Shown here: piece after piece, positions 53,072-62,383 of the stretch
How positions within the stretch are numbered: position 1 is the stretch's first letter
Layout: the number at the start of each line of letters is the position of its first letter
From: Mesorhizobium mediterraneum
Lineage (GTDB): Bacteria; Pseudomonadota; Alphaproteobacteria; Rhizobiales; Rhizobiaceae
Length of the DNA: 64,000 bases
Reading direction: 5' to 3'
NCBI RefSeq assembly: GCF_002284565.1
Contig: NZ_NPKI01000021.1
Coordinates: forward strand, 19,576 to 83,575
The notes under the pieces: model-generated
Database searches by the model: none
What the model was told of the DNA's origin: nothing
What the model saw: the letters and a program-made list of their open reading frames with translations, nothing else
Position numbers and translations under genes: made by a program

Positions 53072-54613
53072 TCAAGTGCTCCGTATGGTAGCCCGGCAAT
53101 CGAGTGCGGCCGCGGCCCGCATTGCGCTGTGCAGTGTCAGCCGTGATGGGCGCACGTTGGCATCGTGGAGCGGGAAATCGGACCGACAGTGCGCGCCTCG
53201 ACTCTCTTCCCGCCTCAGGGCCGCCGCGGCGATCATCAGTGAGACCAAAGCCGGACCAGAGGCAGCGACACTATTGGCTGCGATCGGCAGCAGGGTCGCC
53301 ACCGCTTCGCGCATTGCCTCGCCGTCGCGGATGATACCCAGGGCGGCGGAGACAATCGGGAGGACCACGGAAGCGTCTGGTCGTGGAGGGACGAATGTGG
53401 AGCATCTGCGCGGTCGCCGGGTATACGACGTGCCGGCAACGCTTTCGGCAACCCAGCTCGCGGTGACCGCCGCTTCGGTGAGCGAGTTGCTGGCCAGGCG
53501 GTTGGCGCCGTGCAGGCCGGTACAGGCCACCTCACCGCAGGCCCACAATCCCTCGATGGAGCTGCGGCCGGCGCTGTCTACGGCGACGCCGCCCATGTGA
53601 TAATGTGCCGCCGGGCGCACCGGGATCAGGTCGGTCGCGGGGTCGATTCCTGCGCTCCGGCACAATTCGGCGATGCCTGGAAAACGCTTGCCAAATCTCG
53701 GGCCGAGACTTTGCCGTGCGTCCAGGAATACGCGGCGTCCAACGGCAAGCTGGTGCCAAATGGCGCGCGCTACGACGTCGCGAGGCGCAAGTTCACCGCC
53801 AGGTGTGTCGGCGAGGAAGCGCTCTCCTCGCTCATCGATGAGCACCGCGCCTTCGCCACGCACGGCTTCGCTCACCAGCGGCATCGGCCGGCGCGGACCG
53901 TCGAGCGCAGTTGGATGGAACTGTATGAATTCCAAGTCGGCGAGTTCCGCCCCCGCCCATGCGGCGAGCGCCAGCCCGTGACCCCATGAGCCAGCGGGGT
54001 TTGTCGTGTCGCAAAACAGCCCGCCGACGCCGCCGGTCGCCAGCACCGCGCGACGCGTGGGCAGAGCGAGCGCGCCGGCTCGTCCTGCGGCGACCACGGC
54101 GATGACCGACCCGTCCTGCACGACCAGCCGGCGGACCTCCACATTTTCGATAGTGGTGATCGAGGCTGTACGCCGAACCGCGGCGATGAGCACGCGCACC
54201 AACTCGCGACCGGTGGCGTCGCCAGCTGCATGCACAATCCGCCGTCGCGAGTGTGCCGCCTCGAGCCCAAGTCGCAACGCGCGGTCAGGGTGCTGGTCGA
54301 AGTCGACGCCGAACCTTTGGATCGTCCTAATCGCTTCGGGTGCAGCTCGTACCACTCGCCGCACCGTGGCCTCATCGCAGAGTCCGTCGCCGGCAGCTAT
54401 CGTGTCGCAAAGGTGAAAATCTGGGCCGTCGTCGCCCCCGAGACTTGCCGCAAGACCGCCCTGGGCAAGTTCACTGCAGGCTCCGGTTCCAAGCGGCGCG
54501 TTGGTCAAAAGCACGACCGGTTCCGGCGCCAGATGAAGCGCCGTCATCAGGCCGGCAATGCCGCCGCCGATGACGACCGGCGCCCCGGCGATGTCGCGAA
54601 CCTCCAGACTCAT
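53072..54613 (-). CDS. nadB: L-aspartate oxidase
   Basis: 513 residues. FAD-binding N-terminus VVIGGGIAGLMTALHLA, then SELAQGGLAASLGGDDGPD. Catalytic-region motifs include FIQFHPTALDG, LVSEAVRGEGAVLID and RPAAHYHMGGVAVD. The C-terminal helical part is short relative to E. coli NadB. It makes iminoaspartate for quinolinate synthesis. Start overlaps the nadA stop (ATGA). Confidence 0.96.
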   Translation of the reverse strand: MSLEVRDIAGAPVVIGGGIAGLMTALHLAPEPVVLLTNAPLGTGACSELAQGGLAASLGGDDGPDFHLCDTIAAGDGLCDEATVRRVVRAAPEAIRTIQRFGVDFDQHPDRALRLGLEAAHSRRRIVHAAGDATGRELVRVLIAAVRRTASITTIENVEVRRLVVQDGSVIAVVAAGRAGALALPTRRAVLATGGVGGLFCDTTNPAGSWGHGLALAAWAGAELADLEFIQFHPTALDGPRRPMPLVSEAVRGEGAVLIDERGERFLADTPGGELAPRDVVARAIWHQLAVGRRVFLDARQSLGPRFGKRFPGIAELCRSAGIDPATDLIPVRPAAHYHMGGVAVDSAGRSSIEGLWACGEVACTGLHGANRLASNSLTEAAVTASWVAESVAGTSYTRRPRRCSTFVPPRPDASVVLPIVSAALGIIRDGEAMREAVATLLPIAANSVAASGPALVSLMIAAAALRREESRGAHCRSDFPLHDANVRPSRLTLHSAMRAAAALDCRATIRST

Positions 54614-55584
54614 AGGGAAAGCATGCGCTCGACCGCGCGGCGGGCGGGGCCGGCAATTTCGGGATCAATCCGGACCTCATGCCGGTTCTGCTCGAGTGCG
54701 GCGCGAATGTTGGCCAGGTTGATGCGCTTCATGTGCGGGCACAGATTGCATGGGCGAACGAACTCGACGTCGGGATGCGCGACCGCGACGTTGTCGCTCA
54801 TCGAACATTCGGTCAGAAGGACGACACGCGTCGGTTTCTCACGCTCGACATAATCCGACATCGCCGCGGTCGAGCCGGAGAACTCCGCCTCCGCGACAAC
54901 GTCTGGTGGGCATTCTGGATGGGCCAGCACGATGACGCCTGGATGGGCATCGCGCAGTTCCCGGATGTCTGCTGCGGTGAAGCGCTCATGCACCTCGCAA
55001 TGGCCTTTCCAGGCGATGATCTCGACGTCTGTATCGGCTGCCACGTTCCTCGCCAGATATTCGTCCGGGAGCATCAGCACACGCGCCACGCCAAGCGATT
55101 CCACCACCGCCTTGGCGTTGCCGGACGTGCAGCAGATGTCGGACTCCGCTTTTACGGCGGCGGAAGTGTTGACGTAAGTAACAACGGGGACCCCCGGATA
55201 CCGCAGCCGCATTAGCCGCACGTCGTTTGCCGTGATCGATTCGGCCAGCGAGCAGCCGGCGCGGAGATCCGGGATGAGCACGGTCTTGTTCGGATTGAGC
55301 AGTTTTGCCGTCTCGGCCATGAAATGAACGCCGGCAACCACGATGATGTCAGCGTCGACCGTCACCGCCTTGTGGGCCAACGCCAGGCTGTCGCCGACGA
55401 TGTCTGCCACGCAATGAAAAATTTCGGGCGTCTGGTAATTGTGCGCCAGCACCACCGCATTGCGCTCACGCTTCAGCGCTAAGATGGCTTCAATATCGCC
55501 GGCGAACGCGGGCCATTCAACGGGTGGGATCACCCGCCGGACACGCTCATACAGGGACGCAGCCATAGGTAACGCCCCAGTCAT
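54610..55584 (-). CDS. nadA: Quinolinate synthase
   Basis: 324 residues. Conserved blocks: VLAHNYQTPEIFHCVADIVGDSLALA (in part), VHFMAETAKLLNP, CSLAESIT, HPECPPDV and CNLCPHMKRI, the last two with cluster-binding Cys. It condenses iminoaspartate with dihydroxyacetone phosphate. ATG at 55584 has GAGG 5 nt upstream; ATG at 55566 is less favoured. Confidence 0.96.
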   Translation of the reverse strand: MTGALPMAASLYERVRRVIPPVEWPAFAGDIEAILALKRERNAVVLAHNYQTPEIFHCVADIVGDSLALAHKAVTVDADIIVVAGVHFMAETAKLLNPNKTVLIPDLRAGCSLAESITANDVRLMRLRYPGVPVVTYVNTSAAVKAESDICCTSGNAKAVVESLGVARVLMLPDEYLARNVAADTDVEIIAWKGHCEVHERFTAADIRELRDAHPGVIVLAHPECPPDVVAEAEFSGSTAAMSDYVEREKPTRVVLLTECSMSDNVAVAHPDVEFVRPCNLCPHMKRINLANIRAALEQNRHEVRIDPEIAGPARRAVERMLSL

Positions 55585-55606
55585 TGGCGCCTCGATTATA
55601 TTCGGT

Positions 55607-55651
55607 TTGACAATAAGGGAATATATCTACCTTGACTATAAGTATGTCAAG
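55607..55651 (-). promoter_or_regulatory. Candidate NrtR operator/promoter upstream of nadA
   Basis: CTTGAC-N9-GTCAAG (55631-55651) is an inverted repeat, and TTGACAATAAG at 55607 repeats TTGACTATAAG at 55632, 25 bp apart. The region is AT-rich and lies 20-70 bp before nadA. On the minus strand TTGACA and a TATATT-like box can be read about 18-19 bp apart, so the repressor site would overlap the promoter. Confidence 0.55.
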
Positions 55652-56609
55652 CCCGCGCCAGCGGTAATTTTGTCCCGGCGATAGCCCTGTCGTCGAGGAC
55701 GGCATGCCGGAAGCGATAAAGCTTCGCCGGTCGGCCGCCCGTGTCGAGGGAGGTCTCCCCGGTCTCCTCAACAAGTTCCTGCTGCTCGACCAATCTCCGG
55801 AAGTTCGGCTTGTTGATCAGCCTGCCAGCCAGAGCTTCCACGGTTCGCTGCAGTTGCAGCAGCGTGAAGGAAGGCCGCATAAGCTCGAACACGACCGGCC
55901 GGTATTTGATCTTCGAACGCAGCCGCGCGATACCGGTTGCCAGAATACGACGGTGGTCAGCGACCATTGGTTTGCCAGCCGCGGCCGCAATCGCGTCCCT
56001 GCCGCCACCGGCCTCCTCAATCAGAGCAGCTTCATAGAGCAACTCGTAGCGTTGGAGCGTGAGTTCCTCGTTCCAATGGCGGTCGTCGAAGCCGAAGGCT
56101 ATCGCAGCGCGCTGCCGGCGCTCGCGTTGAGTGGTCGGCTCGCTGGCGCCGCCGGCCCACTCAATCAGGCGGGGCCGCAATCTATCGAGCAGCACAGGCG
56201 GCGTGCCGAAGCGGTGGTCCTCCCAGGGAAAATATTCGTACCAACTTTGCCAGCCGCACGCGGCCGAGTTCGTTGCCTGTTCCTTCCTGGTCAATGCGAG
56301 ATAGCTGATTGAGATGACGCGCTGGTGGCGCTCAGTGCCGATGCGATCGCGATCGGCGAAGGTGTAGAGTTGCTCGATGTATCCAAGTGCATGGCCAGTC
56401 TGCTGCTCCACCCACCCCCTCAAACCCGACTGCAGTGATCGATGCTCAAGGGCAAAAGGTCCAGAAGGGAGGGTGTCCGCATGACCGACTGTGAGGACAC
56501 AGGGCTCACTGTCGTTTACGGCGACCACGACGGCAGTCAGGTCCACTTTGGCTTCGTCAGCTTTGACGGCGGCTTTGCCTTTCTTGGTTCTTCTTGTCTG
56601 AGGATCCAT
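55647..56609 (-). CDS. nrtR: NrtR, Nudix-related repressor of NAD synthesis
   Basis: 320 residues from ATG at 56609; a TTG at 56633 is possible. N-terminal Nudix-like domain, about 25-190 (VVVAVNDSEPCVLTV; VISISYLALTRKE; WYEYFPWEDH). C-terminal winged helix, about 230-320 (FTLLQLQRTVEALAGRLINK; GGRPAKLYRF). The family senses ADP-ribose and represses nad genes. Genes nadABC lie immediately downstream, and a palindrome overlaps its 3' end. Confidence 0.9.
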   Translation of the reverse strand: MDPQTRRTKKGKAAVKADEAKVDLTAVVVAVNDSEPCVLTVGHADTLPSGPFALEHRSLQSGLRGWVEQQTGHALGYIEQLYTFADRDRIGTERHQRVISISYLALTRKEQATNSAACGWQSWYEYFPWEDHRFGTPPVLLDRLRPRLIEWAGGASEPTTQRERRQRAAIAFGFDDRHWNEELTLQRYELLYEAALIEEAGGGRDAIAAAAGKPMVADHRRILATGIARLRSKIKYRPVVFELMRPSFTLLQLQRTVEALAGRLINKPNFRRLVEQQELVEETGETSLDTGGRPAKLYRFRHAVLDDRAIAGTKLPLARA

Positions 56610-56780
56610 GTTTGCGAAAGTGGGTTGGCCCAACGGAGCGCCTTAATCGATTGAATGTAACCTTGGCAGCCAGCACGTCAACACCGTACTACTCAAGCAC
56701 TGTTTTTAGCTCTTCGCAGTCGCACAAAAATATGCCAAACGCGACACCCGCTGTTGGTAACGTAAGGGAAGGGGCCTCGG

Positions 56781-57617
56781 TTGAGCGCGGCTGGTGAGAT
56801 AAAAGGGATGACTCCTCCAGATATTCGATCGCGAAAAGGCCAGACGCCACTTGTATGCTTGACGGCCTACACCACGCCGGTCGCGAGGCTGCTCGATCGC
56901 CACTGCGACATCGTTCTTGTCGGCGACAGCGTCGGCATGGTGCTGCACGGCCTGTCGTCGACGCTGGGGGTCACGCTCGACATGATGATCATGCACGGAC
57001 AGGCCGTTCGCCGCGGCCTTGAACACGCGCTGATGGTCGTCGACCTGCCCTTCGGTTCCTACGAGGAAAGCCCAGAGCACGCTTTCGGCAACGCTGCGCG
57101 CGTGATGGGTGAGACCGGTTGTTCAGCGGTGAAGCTCGAGGGCGGCGAGACCATCGCGGAAACCATCCGCTTCCTTACCGCGCGCGGCGTACCTGTCATG
57201 GCCCATGTGGGGCTGACGCCGCAGGCGGTAAACACGTTCGGAGGCTATCGTGTGCAGGGCCGGGGAGCCGATGCAGAGCGGATCAGGCGCGACTCCAGGG
57301 CGGTAACCGAGGCGGGCGCCTTCTCCTTGGTGCTCGAAAAGATACCGGAGCAGCTTGCACGGCAGATAACCGCCGATATCGACATACCCACCATCGGCAT
57401 CGGTGCCTCGCCAGCTTGCGACGGCCAGATTCTGGTGAGCGACGATATGCTCGGGCTCTTCACCTCATTTCGGCCGAAGTTCGTCAAACGCTATGCCGAG
57501 CTCGGTGAGCAGGCTGAGGCGGCAATCGCCGCTTACGCCACCGATGTGCGGAACCGGCACTTTCCGGCGGTCGAACATCTCTATGTCAACGCCTTGAAGG
57601 CCGGAGACTTCACATGA
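56781..57617 (+). CDS. panB: 3-methyl-2-oxobutanoate hydroxymethyltransferase
   Basis: 278 residues from a TTG at 56781, preceded by GGGG; the first ATG is 9 codons in. Motifs LVCLTAYTTPVARLLD, VLVGDSVGMVLHGL, GGYRVQGRG and PTIGIGASPACDGQ are typical of PanB. First step of pantothenate synthesis. Divergent from nrtR; overlaps panC by ATGA. Confidence 0.95.
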   Translation: MSAAGEIKGMTPPDIRSRKGQTPLVCLTAYTTPVARLLDRHCDIVLVGDSVGMVLHGLSSTLGVTLDMMIMHGQAVRRGLEHALMVVDLPFGSYEESPEHAFGNAARVMGETGCSAVKLEGGETIAETIRFLTARGVPVMAHVGLTPQAVNTFGGYRVQGRGADAERIRRDSRAVTEAGAFSLVLEKIPEQLARQITADIDIPTIGIGASPACDGQILVSDDMLGLFTSFRPKFVKRYAELGEQAEAAIAAYATDVRNRHFPAVEHLYVNALKAGDFT

Positions 57618-58522
57618 GCGTGCCGATCGCTCGAACCGTGAGCGAGCTGCGCGCCGTCGTTGCGCAATGGCGTCGCTCGGGTGCCACGATCGGTATTGTG
57701 CCGACCATGGGAGCCTTGCACGACGGGCATCTGAGCCTTGTGCGGAAGGCGCTTGAAAGGGCCGAGCGGGTGATCGTGACGCTGTTCGTAAACCCCAAGC
57801 AGTTCAACAGCCCCGCCGACCTGATTGCCTATCCTCGGACGGAAAGCGAAGATGCTGCCAAGCTCGCGCCGCTGGGCACGCATCTGCTCTATGTGCCGGA
57901 CGCAGAGGAAATGTACCCGGTGGGCTTCGCCACGGCCGTTTCAGTGTCCGGCATCAGCGAATGCCTTTGCGGCGCATTCCGGCCCGGCCATTTCAGTGGC
58001 GTGGCGACGGTCGTGGCCAAGCTCTTCCTGCAGGCCGGCGCTGACTTCGCCTTTTTTGGCGAAAAGGATTTTCAGCAACTTCAGCTTGTCAGGCGCTTGG
58101 TCCGGGACCTCGACATTCCGATCACTATTGTGCCCTGTCCGACAGTCCGCGAAGCCGATGGTCTTGCGCTATCGTCGCGTAACGTGCGGCTCTCCCCAGC
58201 CCAACGCGCCATTGCCCCAAAACTAGCATCGGTCCTGCTCGATACGGCCGAGCGGCTTGCACGCGGCTCTCCCATCCTGCCTACGCTTGATGAAGCGCGT
58301 GCAACAATTCTGGCTGCCGGCTATCGCGAGCTCGAATACCTGGAGCTTCGCGGAGAAACAGACCTGCAATCGTTAGCAAGCCTTGACCGACCGGCACGCT
58401 TGCTTGCTGCGGCTTGGCTTGGCGACACGCGGCTCATCGATAACGTCGCAATATCACCCATCGGTAGTTGGTCAGGTGCGCGGAGCTCTCTCCAATCGGA
58501 AGCAGCACAGCAATTGCGGTGA
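57614..58522 (+). CDS. panC: Pantothenate synthetase
   Basis: 302 residues. ATP-binding HIGH-like motif PTMGALHDGHLSLV, then FVNPKQF, FFGEKDFQQLQLVRR and SSRNVRLSP. It joins pantoate and beta-alanine using ATP. About 20 residues longer at the C-terminus than E. coli PanC. Translationally coupled to panB. Confidence 0.95.
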   Translation: MSVPIARTVSELRAVVAQWRRSGATIGIVPTMGALHDGHLSLVRKALERAERVIVTLFVNPKQFNSPADLIAYPRTESEDAAKLAPLGTHLLYVPDAEEMYPVGFATAVSVSGISECLCGAFRPGHFSGVATVVAKLFLQAGADFAFFGEKDFQQLQLVRRLVRDLDIPITIVPCPTVREADGLALSSRNVRLSPAQRAIAPKLASVLLDTAERLARGSPILPTLDEARATILAAGYRELEYLELRGETDLQSLASLDRPARLLAAAWLGDTRLIDNVAISPIGSWSGARSSLQSEAAQQLR

Positions 58523-58621
58523 TGACGGCGGCGCGTCGTACGCCCTGCAGGGACAGGCCATCATTTAGAACCACGTCTCCGCCCGGCTTCCAGCAACCTC
58601 CGCGAGGTACGCAAAGCGCAG

Positions 58622-59341
58622 ATGCATCGCGTATTTGAAACCTTGGTCGAGCAACTCTCTGCAAGCGTCGATGCCGTCGATCTCCATGAGGCAATGGCGT
58701 CCGCCGCAGCCGGGTTCGACTTTCCGTTCTTCGCTTATTTCACCTACCCATCCGCTTCCGGCGACACGCCGCGATTGATCTCGAATTATCCATCATCATG
58801 GACATCACATTACCTGCAACTGCGCTACCACAGCGTGGATCCCGTGATCCTGCGGGGACTGCGAGGCTGGGATACCTTCGACTGGGGTGTGGACCGCGAT
58901 CACCGTTATTTGCCGACCTCGCAGCAGGAAGTCCTGGAAAAAGCAGCTGAGTTCGGCATTCGCGGCGGACTGACCATGTCGATGCATGATCATCGCGGCC
59001 GGTTCGCCGCACTGACCTTCGCCTCCAACGAGGCGCATCCGCCACTTTTGAGGTCGCTGACGCGCTACGAAAAAGCAATGCAGTTGGTTGCGATCAACGT
59101 TCATATCCATGCCCGGCGCAGGCTCGCCGAAGATTGCGTGGTAGATGGCATAACGCTCACCCCGCGGGAGTTCGAGTGCCTGAAATGGGCGGCGTGCGGC
59201 AAGTCGGCCTGGGATATCAGCCAGATTCTCGGTGTCTCGAAACGCACCGTGACCTTCCATCAGGAAAACGCCAAGGCGAAGCTTGGCGTGCGAACCATCA
59301 ACCAGGCCATAGTGCGGATGGCTGCTCGGGCGAGATCCTGA
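58622..59341 (+). CDS. LuxR-family quorum-sensing regulator
   Basis: 239 residues. Autoinducer-binding domain, about 15-165, with the conserved ligand-pocket residues W, Y and D in SSWTSHYLQLRYHSVDP, W in LRGWDTFDWG, and GIRGGLTMSMHD. The C-terminal LuxR helix-turn-helix, about 175-235, has LTPREFECLKWAACGKS and ISQILGVSKRTVTFH. Sits 93 bp ahead of luxI in the same direction. Confidence 0.93.
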   Translation: MHRVFETLVEQLSASVDAVDLHEAMASAAAGFDFPFFAYFTYPSASGDTPRLISNYPSSWTSHYLQLRYHSVDPVILRGLRGWDTFDWGVDRDHRYLPTSQQEVLEKAAEFGIRGGLTMSMHDHRGRFAALTFASNEAHPPLLRSLTRYEKAMQLVAINVHIHARRRLAEDCVVDGITLTPREFECLKWAACGKSAWDISQILGVSKRTVTFHQENAKAKLGVRTINQAIVRMAARARS

Positions 59342-59357
59342 TCCTCTCCAAGGCTAG

Positions 59358-59373
59358 CTGTAAAGGTCTACAG
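59358..59373 (+). promoter_or_regulatory. lux box upstream of luxI
   Basis: CTGTAAAGGTCTACAG fits CTG-N10-CAG, with CTGTA/TACAG arms fully complementary. Located 60 bp before the luxI start, where a LuxR-AHL dimer would activate it. Confidence 0.65.
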
Positions 59374-59433
59374 GCTGCATTCATGACGGCTTTGCCCTTC
59401 GATTGCGTGGACACATCCCGCACGGAGACGACA

Positions 59434-60066
59434 ATGATGCAGCTGATAACACCCGACTGCTACGCCGAGTTCGCGAGCGAACTCAGGGAAATGCACGGGC
59501 TTAGGTATCGGGTTTTCAAGAAGCGGCTCGATTGGGAAGTGCAGACCGAAGGCGAAATGGAAACGGACCCGTTTGACAGCCTGAACCCCGTCTACCTACT
59601 TCTCAAGGGGTCCGATTGGCGAACTTGCGGCTGCGTCCGCCTTTTGCCGACCACCGGACCGACTATGTTGCGCGATACGTTTCCGGCGCTGCTGGATGAG
59701 ATGGTGGTCCCTGCGAGTGCCGATATCTGGGAGAGTAGTCGTTTCGCGCTCGATCTCCCTGCGACAGCGCCGAAGGCTGCTGGCGGCCTGGCACAAGCAA
59801 CCTACGAGCTCTTCGCGGGCATCATCGAATTCGGCTTGGCCAACAATCTCTCCGGGATCGTAACTGTGACAGATACGCGCATCGAAAGGATCCTTCGTCT
59901 CGCGACCTGGCCGTTGTCACGTATCGGACAGCCCCAGCAGGTCGGCAACACCGAGGCAGTCGCCGGCTTCCTCGAGATTTCCTACGCCAGTCTCTTGCGC
60001 ATCCGCTGGAGGGGACGCCTGAACGGGCCGGTGTTGTGGCAACCAGTTCTCATCCAATCGGCATAG
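59434..60066 (+). CDS. LuxI-family N-acyl-homoserine lactone synthase
   Basis: 210 residues from ATG at 59434, with GGAG about 7 nt upstream. LuxI signature residues: RYRVFKKRLDWEV (Arg, Phe, Trp), GCVRLLPTTGPTML, and WESSRFALD (Glu, Ser, Arg). It makes an AHL from SAM and an acyl carrier; acyl length cannot be read. An open frame extending into luxR is not used. Confidence 0.93.
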   Translation: MMQLITPDCYAEFASELREMHGLRYRVFKKRLDWEVQTEGEMETDPFDSLNPVYLLLKGSDWRTCGCVRLLPTTGPTMLRDTFPALLDEMVVPASADIWESSRFALDLPATAPKAAGGLAQATYELFAGIIEFGLANNLSGIVTVTDTRIERILRLATWPLSRIGQPQQVGNTEAVAGFLEISYASLLRIRWRGRLNGPVLWQPVLIQSA

Positions 60067-60430
60067 CGCCTGCGGATGCTCAGCCGTGACCTGGGTTAAG
60101 TCTGCTCACGGCCGCCACCGCCCGCCGTCAAGCTGAGCGGACCCGGCCCCACGAGCATTCGACTGTTCCGGTCGATCGACTCGCGCGGCCGGACTTCGGA
60201 TTTCCGTAGGCGCAACCCGCAGTCCAGCGTGAGCACGCCAAAATGGCGCCCGTCCGCTTGGAAAGAAGCCAATGTGGCTTCTGAGGTCGCCTTGGAATAT
60301 TGGACCGGCCGCCGTGAGCGATCCCAACCTCAAACCTTTGCCGGTATGCCGGTTTGGCCGGACCGTCGGCCAGTCGGCGCAGTCCCCCGATAAGGACCCG
60401 AGCTGACGCGCGATCCAACAGCGCCCAAGC
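60067..60430. other. No gene recognised
   Basis: About 360 bp after luxI; GC-rich open frames without a recognised domain. No clear hairpin. Confidence 0.4.
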
Positions 60431-60682
60431 CTATGCTATGTGCATTACCGTTCGGTTGGCCATATCGTCCAAGACCGCATGAAGAAGGCTTCCAACCTCC
60501 TGCGCAGCGAACTCTGGCGCAATTCCTACATCGGACAATTGAATGAGCATTTTCTTGGCAGCACAGCGCCAGAACGCACTCGCCGCCTCGCCGTTCTTGG
60601 TCTCGAGGGCCTGGGCGATACTTTCGACCAATGTGCGTCGCCGATGCAGCGGAAATACGCAAATGTTTGAGTGATGCATCAA
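60431..60682 (-). CDS. Small conserved rhizobial protein (DUF6074-like)
   Basis: 83 residues. The pattern CVFPLHRRRTLVESIAQALE, KNGEAASAFWRCAAKKM, then a helical end (FAAQEVGSLLHAVLDDM) resembles short alphaproteobacterial proteins of the DUF6074 type. Function unknown. Faces luxI; may be an island-encoded accessory gene. Confidence 0.55.
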   Translation of the reverse strand: MMHHSNICVFPLHRRRTLVESIAQALETKNGEAASAFWRCAAKKMLIQLSDVGIAPEFAAQEVGSLLHAVLDDMANRTVMHIA

Positions 60683-61086
60683 TCACCTCACAGTTTCAGT
60701 TCCACAAAGAAAACACCGGCGTCTTCAAAAGCGCCGCGCTAGCGCGGTGACGGTTCGCGGCGACATGACGAGTTCCACTTCCCCTCGACAAGCCATTGGG
60801 CGATGAGCCGCCGGACCGCACATCCGGACCGCACATAAGGTGAACCACCATTGCTGATCCGGCTGCGTTTCCTGTGCCGTTCCGCGACGAGGCGTTCCAG
60901 CCCGAATTGACGTCCAATGACTTGATTTCTGAAAGGGCAGGGCGGTACGAATCACCCGACTGTTCCGCCGCTTACATTCCTGCGAGCTTGTGTAGGAATG
61001 ATTAAAGCGTGCCCGAGCCGTTCTTGGTGGCCGCAGAAGGGAATCATTGCCATCCGCGCCTATCGTAAGGCCGCGCGACTTCTAGC
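60683..61086. other. Upstream region of the Crp/Fnr gene
   Basis: No supported gene in about 400 bp; no clear FixK-type dyad found. Confidence 0.4.
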
Positions 61087-61902
61087 ATGGCTGCACTGCC
61101 CCGACAGGGCTTTGCAATCGCGCGTTTCGAAGCCTATGCTTGGCATCGGCCGTCAGTTACTTCGGATGCAGCCGACAGTAAGAGGTACGCGCTCTTGCCC
61201 GCATGGGAGAGAGCCTTGCCCGAATCCCTTTTTCGCAACCAGGTGCTGAAATCCCTTTCGCCGGAGGACTTCGCGCTGTTGCGACCATCGCTGCATCGCG
61301 TTCAGTTGGAGATCGCGCATCAGCCGATCAGGAATGGATATTTTCCCGAGAGGGGCATCGCCTCGGTGGTCGCCACCATGACCGGCGGACGGCAATGTGA
61401 AGTCGGCATTATCGGATATGACGGGATGACAGGAATTGCCGTCATTCTCGGACAGGACAGCTCTTCCAACGAGACCTATATCCAGGTCGCAGGCAATGGC
61501 TGGCGCCTGCCGGTTGAAATCCTTCGTCCTGCGGTTGCGGAAAGCCCGTCGCTGCGCACGTCAGTGCTGGACTATGCCCACGCGTTCCTTGTCCAGTCGT
61601 CCCGGACGGCACTGGTCAATGGCCACTCCAAAATCGAGGAACGGCTGGCCCGCTGGTTGCTGATGATCCATGACCGCTCTGACGGAGACAAGATCTACCT
61701 GACGCATGAATTTCTGGCGACCATGCTCGGCGCCCGCCGTCCCGGGGTCACCACGGCCCTGCAAATGCTTGAATATCGAGGACTTGTCCGTGCCAAGCGC
61801 GGCGAGGTCACGATTATCGACCGCGTCGGATTGATGGAACTCACGCATGGCGCTTACGGCGAGGAGGAGCAACGTTATTTCGGCCTGGCCACCGCTGCCT
61901 GA
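61087..61902 (+). CDS. Crp/Fnr-family transcriptional regulator
   Basis: 271 residues if started at 61087; the first ~45 residues do not look like the family, and the conserved part begins near PESLFRNQVLKSLSPEDFALL. A cyclic-nucleotide-binding-like beta-roll follows (GRQCEVGIIGYDGMTGIAVILG), then a dimer helix (VNGHSKIEERLARWLLMI) and a winged helix (LTHEFLATMLGARRPGVTTAL). No Fe-S cysteine cluster as in Fnr. No good ribosome binding site at 61087, so the true start may be internal. Confidence 0.8.
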   Translation: MAALPRQGFAIARFEAYAWHRPSVTSDAADSKRYALLPAWERALPESLFRNQVLKSLSPEDFALLRPSLHRVQLEIAHQPIRNGYFPERGIASVVATMTGGRQCEVGIIGYDGMTGIAVILGQDSSSNETYIQVAGNGWRLPVEILRPAVAESPSLRTSVLDYAHAFLVQSSRTALVNGHSKIEERLARWLLMIHDRSDGDKIYLTHEFLATMLGARRPGVTTALQMLEYRGLVRAKRGEVTIIDRVGLMELTHGAYGEEEQRYFGLATAA

Positions 61903-61994
61903 TTGTCCGGTATCGGACATAGGCTTGAAGGCTGCCGAACTCCCGTCCTAGATCGTGTCAGTCAGAGTTTCAGGGAGGCGGGTGAAAAGCCGCC

Positions 61995-62170
61995 GAAGCC
62001 TATGTTCTGTCCAGAGGCAAGGCCCGGTTCCTCTCCACCGCCCAGGCGATCCGCGCCATTCGAACGCTTATGCCGGCGTGCAAAGCGACCGATCGCGAGT
62101 TGAGGAATTGGTGGCGGCGACGTCCATCGTTCACGGTGTGCCCGTCGCCTTCGACGCAAGGACAACCGAT
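61995..62170 (+). pseudogene. Small conserved protein, frameshifted
   Basis: One frame gives AYVLSRGKARFLSTAQAIRA, IRTLMPACKATDREL. The next frame continues VEELVAATSIVHGVPVAFDA after one base is missing at about 62098. No start codon fits the first part. I believe intact relatives exist in rhizobia but cannot name the family. Confidence 0.4.
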
Positions 62171-62383
62171 GGAGTAGAACCACGGCTGCATTCCTAGGAG
62201 GGCATGCCGCGCCGTCCAGACTGTCAGATCGGGCATTCGTCAGATGGTTGTCCGCTAACTTAACTGGCAGAGTCTACAGGACGCAATTGCGAACTCACCG
62301 ATCGCTTGGCGGCCAAAGCTGCCGGCAAGCGATCGCCTCATCCAGCCGTCTGCACCATCTCATCACAGACATCATCGGCGATG

